The notes beneath the pieces were generated by a model. It was not told the DNA's origin. It worked only from the letters and a program-made list of their open reading frames with translations, and did no database searches. Shown here piece by piece: positions 4,777-5,925 of a stretch of DNA of 5,925 bases (position 1 is the stretch's first letter; each line of letters begins with the position of its first letter). The stretch spans positions 1-5,925 of the forward strand of contig JANQRM010000149.1 of the NCBI GenBank assembly GCA_028284565.1, given 5' to 3'. The position numbers and the translations under genes are program-made. This DNA is from Anaerolineae bacterium. GTDB taxonomy: Bacteria; Chloroflexota; Anaerolineae; Aggregatilineales; Phototrophicaceae.

Positions 4777-5925
4777 GTGGCGACGACGATTCAAATCAAA
4801 GACATTGCAAACTACGATGGACAAGAGATAATACTCAAGGGTTGGCTCTATAACAAAACGGGCAAGGGACGCTTGCAGTTCCTCCGTCTACGGGATGGGT
4901 CGGGACAAGTGCAGTGTGTCGCCTTCAAAAAAGAGATGGACCCCGACCAATTTGAACTCGCCAAGTCCCTGACACAAGAGTCCTCCATGATTGTGACAGG
5001 CACAGTGCGGGCAGATGAACGTGCGCCCGGCATTCCCGGTGGCTTTGAAGTCGGCGTGAGCAATCTGGAAGTGCTACAAGTTGCCGACGAGTATCCCATC
5101 ACCCCCAAAGAACATGGCACAGAGTTCCTGATGAACAACCGCCACCTGTGGATTCGGAGCAATCGTCAGTGGGCGATTTTGCGGATTCGGGCGACGATTG
5201 TGCGTGCCTTGCGCGATTGGCTCGATGACAACGGCTTCTTGCTCGTCGATACCCCCATTATCACCCCCGCCGCCGGAGAAGAGACCACGACCCTCTTTGA
5301 GCTGGACTACTTCGGAGACCCAGCCTTCCTCGCACAGACGGGACAACTCTATAACGAAGCGAATATCATGGCATTCGGCAAGGTCTATTGCTTTGGACCC
5401 ACCTTCCGCGCGGAGAAGTCGAAAACCCGTCGGCATCTGATTGAATTCTGGATGCTCGAACCCGAAATCGCCTTCTGTGATTTGGATGAGCTGATGGACA
5501 TCGAAGAAGCCATGATAACCTACACCGTCCAGCAAGTCCTTGAAAAGCATCCGCAAGAGTTGGAGATATTAGAGCGCGACATCGCCCGACTCGAAGCCAT
5601 TAGCGCACCTTTCCCACGCATCAGCTATGATGATGCCGTCGAGCGACTGAAGCACATCCAAGCAGAGGAAGACGACCCCGAACGCAAAGCCGAACTCGAA
5701 ATCACATGGGGCGAGGACTTCGGTAGTCCCCATGAAACCGCCCTCGCCGAGAGCTTCGATAAGCCCGTCTTTGTCTACAACTATCCCTCCGCCGTGAAAG
5801 CCTTCTATATGACCCCCGTCGACGGTCGTCCCGAAGTCTGTCGCAGTGTCGATTTGCTGGCTCCCGAAGGCTATGGGGAGGTCATCGGTGGCAGTGAGCG
5901 CATTTATGATCCTGAATTAATGAAT
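4777..5925 (+). CDS. asnS: Asparagine--tRNA ligase (3' truncated)
   Basis: AsnRS, a cytoplasmic class IIb synthetase, activates asparagine with ATP and charges tRNA-Asn. The window holds 383 codons from GTG 4777 to the edge with no stop; typical bacterial AsnRS has about 430-470 residues. Seen in order: an N-terminal OB-fold anticodon-binding domain (about 17-103, with LKGWLYNKTGKGRLQFLRLRD); the linker HGTEFLMNNRHLWIRS; a motif 1 region, LLVDTPIITPAAGEETTTLF (155-174); QTGQLYNE; and motif 2, FGPTFRAEKSKTRRHLIEFW, with Arg211 and Glu213, then MLEPE. FRAE followed by RH..EFWMLEPE is the AsnRS rather than the AspRS form. DLLAPEGYGEVIGGSERIYD is the conserved block before motif 3, which falls outside the window. 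With a dedicated AsnRS the organism need not rely on tRNA-dependent amidation for Asn. It is transcribed divergently from the membrane-anchored gene. Confidence 0.97.
   Translation, partial: MATTIQIKDIANYDGQEIILKGWLYNKTGKGRLQFLRLRDGSGQVQCVAFKKEMDPDQFELAKSLTQESSMIVTGTVRADERAPGIPGGFEVGVSNLEVLQVADEYPITPKEHGTEFLMNNRHLWIRSNRQWAILRIRATIVRALRDWLDDNGFLLVDTPIITPAAGEETTTLFELDYFGDPAFLAQTGQLYNEANIMAFGKVYCFGPTFRAEKSKTRRHLIEFWMLEPEIAFCDLDELMDIEEAMITYTVQQVLEKHPQELEILERDIARLEAISAPFPRISYDDAVERLKHIQAEEDDPERKAELEITWGEDFGSPHETALAESFDKPVFVYNYPSAVKAFYMTPVDGRPEVCRSVDLLAPEGYGEVIGGSERIYDPELMN

Noticed and set aside
5074..5556. Minus-strand ORF of 160 codons within asnS
   Set aside because: It is the shadow of the clearly conserved AsnRS frame, with no recognisable domain of its own.

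Overview
The window is a slice of bacterial chromosome of medium GC (roughly 50% by eye, with one clearly AT-richer patch). The gene set is a sensor kinase, a YiiM-like MOSC protein, PdxT, a two-helix membrane pentapeptide-repeat protein, a DUF433-like small protein and an AsnRS. Together with the style of the pentapeptide protein, this suggests an environmental Chloroflexota (Anaerolineae-like) genome, but that placement is an inference and no rRNA is present to confirm it. Two genes run off the ends: the sensor kinase on the left lacks its N terminus, and asnS on the right lacks its C terminus.

Layout. Positions 1-735 (+) hold the catalytic end of a histidine kinase. The gap at 736-853 carries a terminator-like hairpin, a possible promoter with an inverted repeat, and a seven-codon leader ORF. 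Positions 854-1501 (+) encode the MOSC protein. It converges, with only 9 bp between the stops, on a minus-strand pair: pdxT (2402 to 1827) followed 31 bp later by a 94-residue, extremely acidic protein (1795 to 1511). The 2403-2616 gap holds a weak promoter candidate and an inverted repeat ahead of pdxT. A second minus-strand train follows, in transcription order: a membrane-anchored four-cysteine protein of unknown function (4640 to 3909), a DUF433-like small protein whose 5' end looks frameshifted (strong ribosome binding site and ATG at 3892, readable frame from 3836 to 3579), and a pentapeptide-repeat membrane protein (3498 to 2617). The 4641-4776 gap is a divergent promoter region, and asnS starts at GTG 4777 (+) and leaves the window at codon 383.

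How the parts relate. AsnRS (translation) and PdxT (vitamin B6) are housekeeping enzymes. pdxT lacks an adjacent pdxS here and instead precedes the acidic protein, so those two may be co-transcribed. The 4640-to-2617 train could be one transcription unit (gaps of 16 bp, measured to the ATG at 3892, and 80 bp), but no shared pathway can be read from the sequences. No mobile element, CRISPR array, tRNA or rRNA was seen, and no defence or biosynthetic system is evident. The most unusual items are the acidic protein, the apparent single-base lesion in the DUF433-like gene, and the AT-rich repeat cassette inside the pentapeptide gene.
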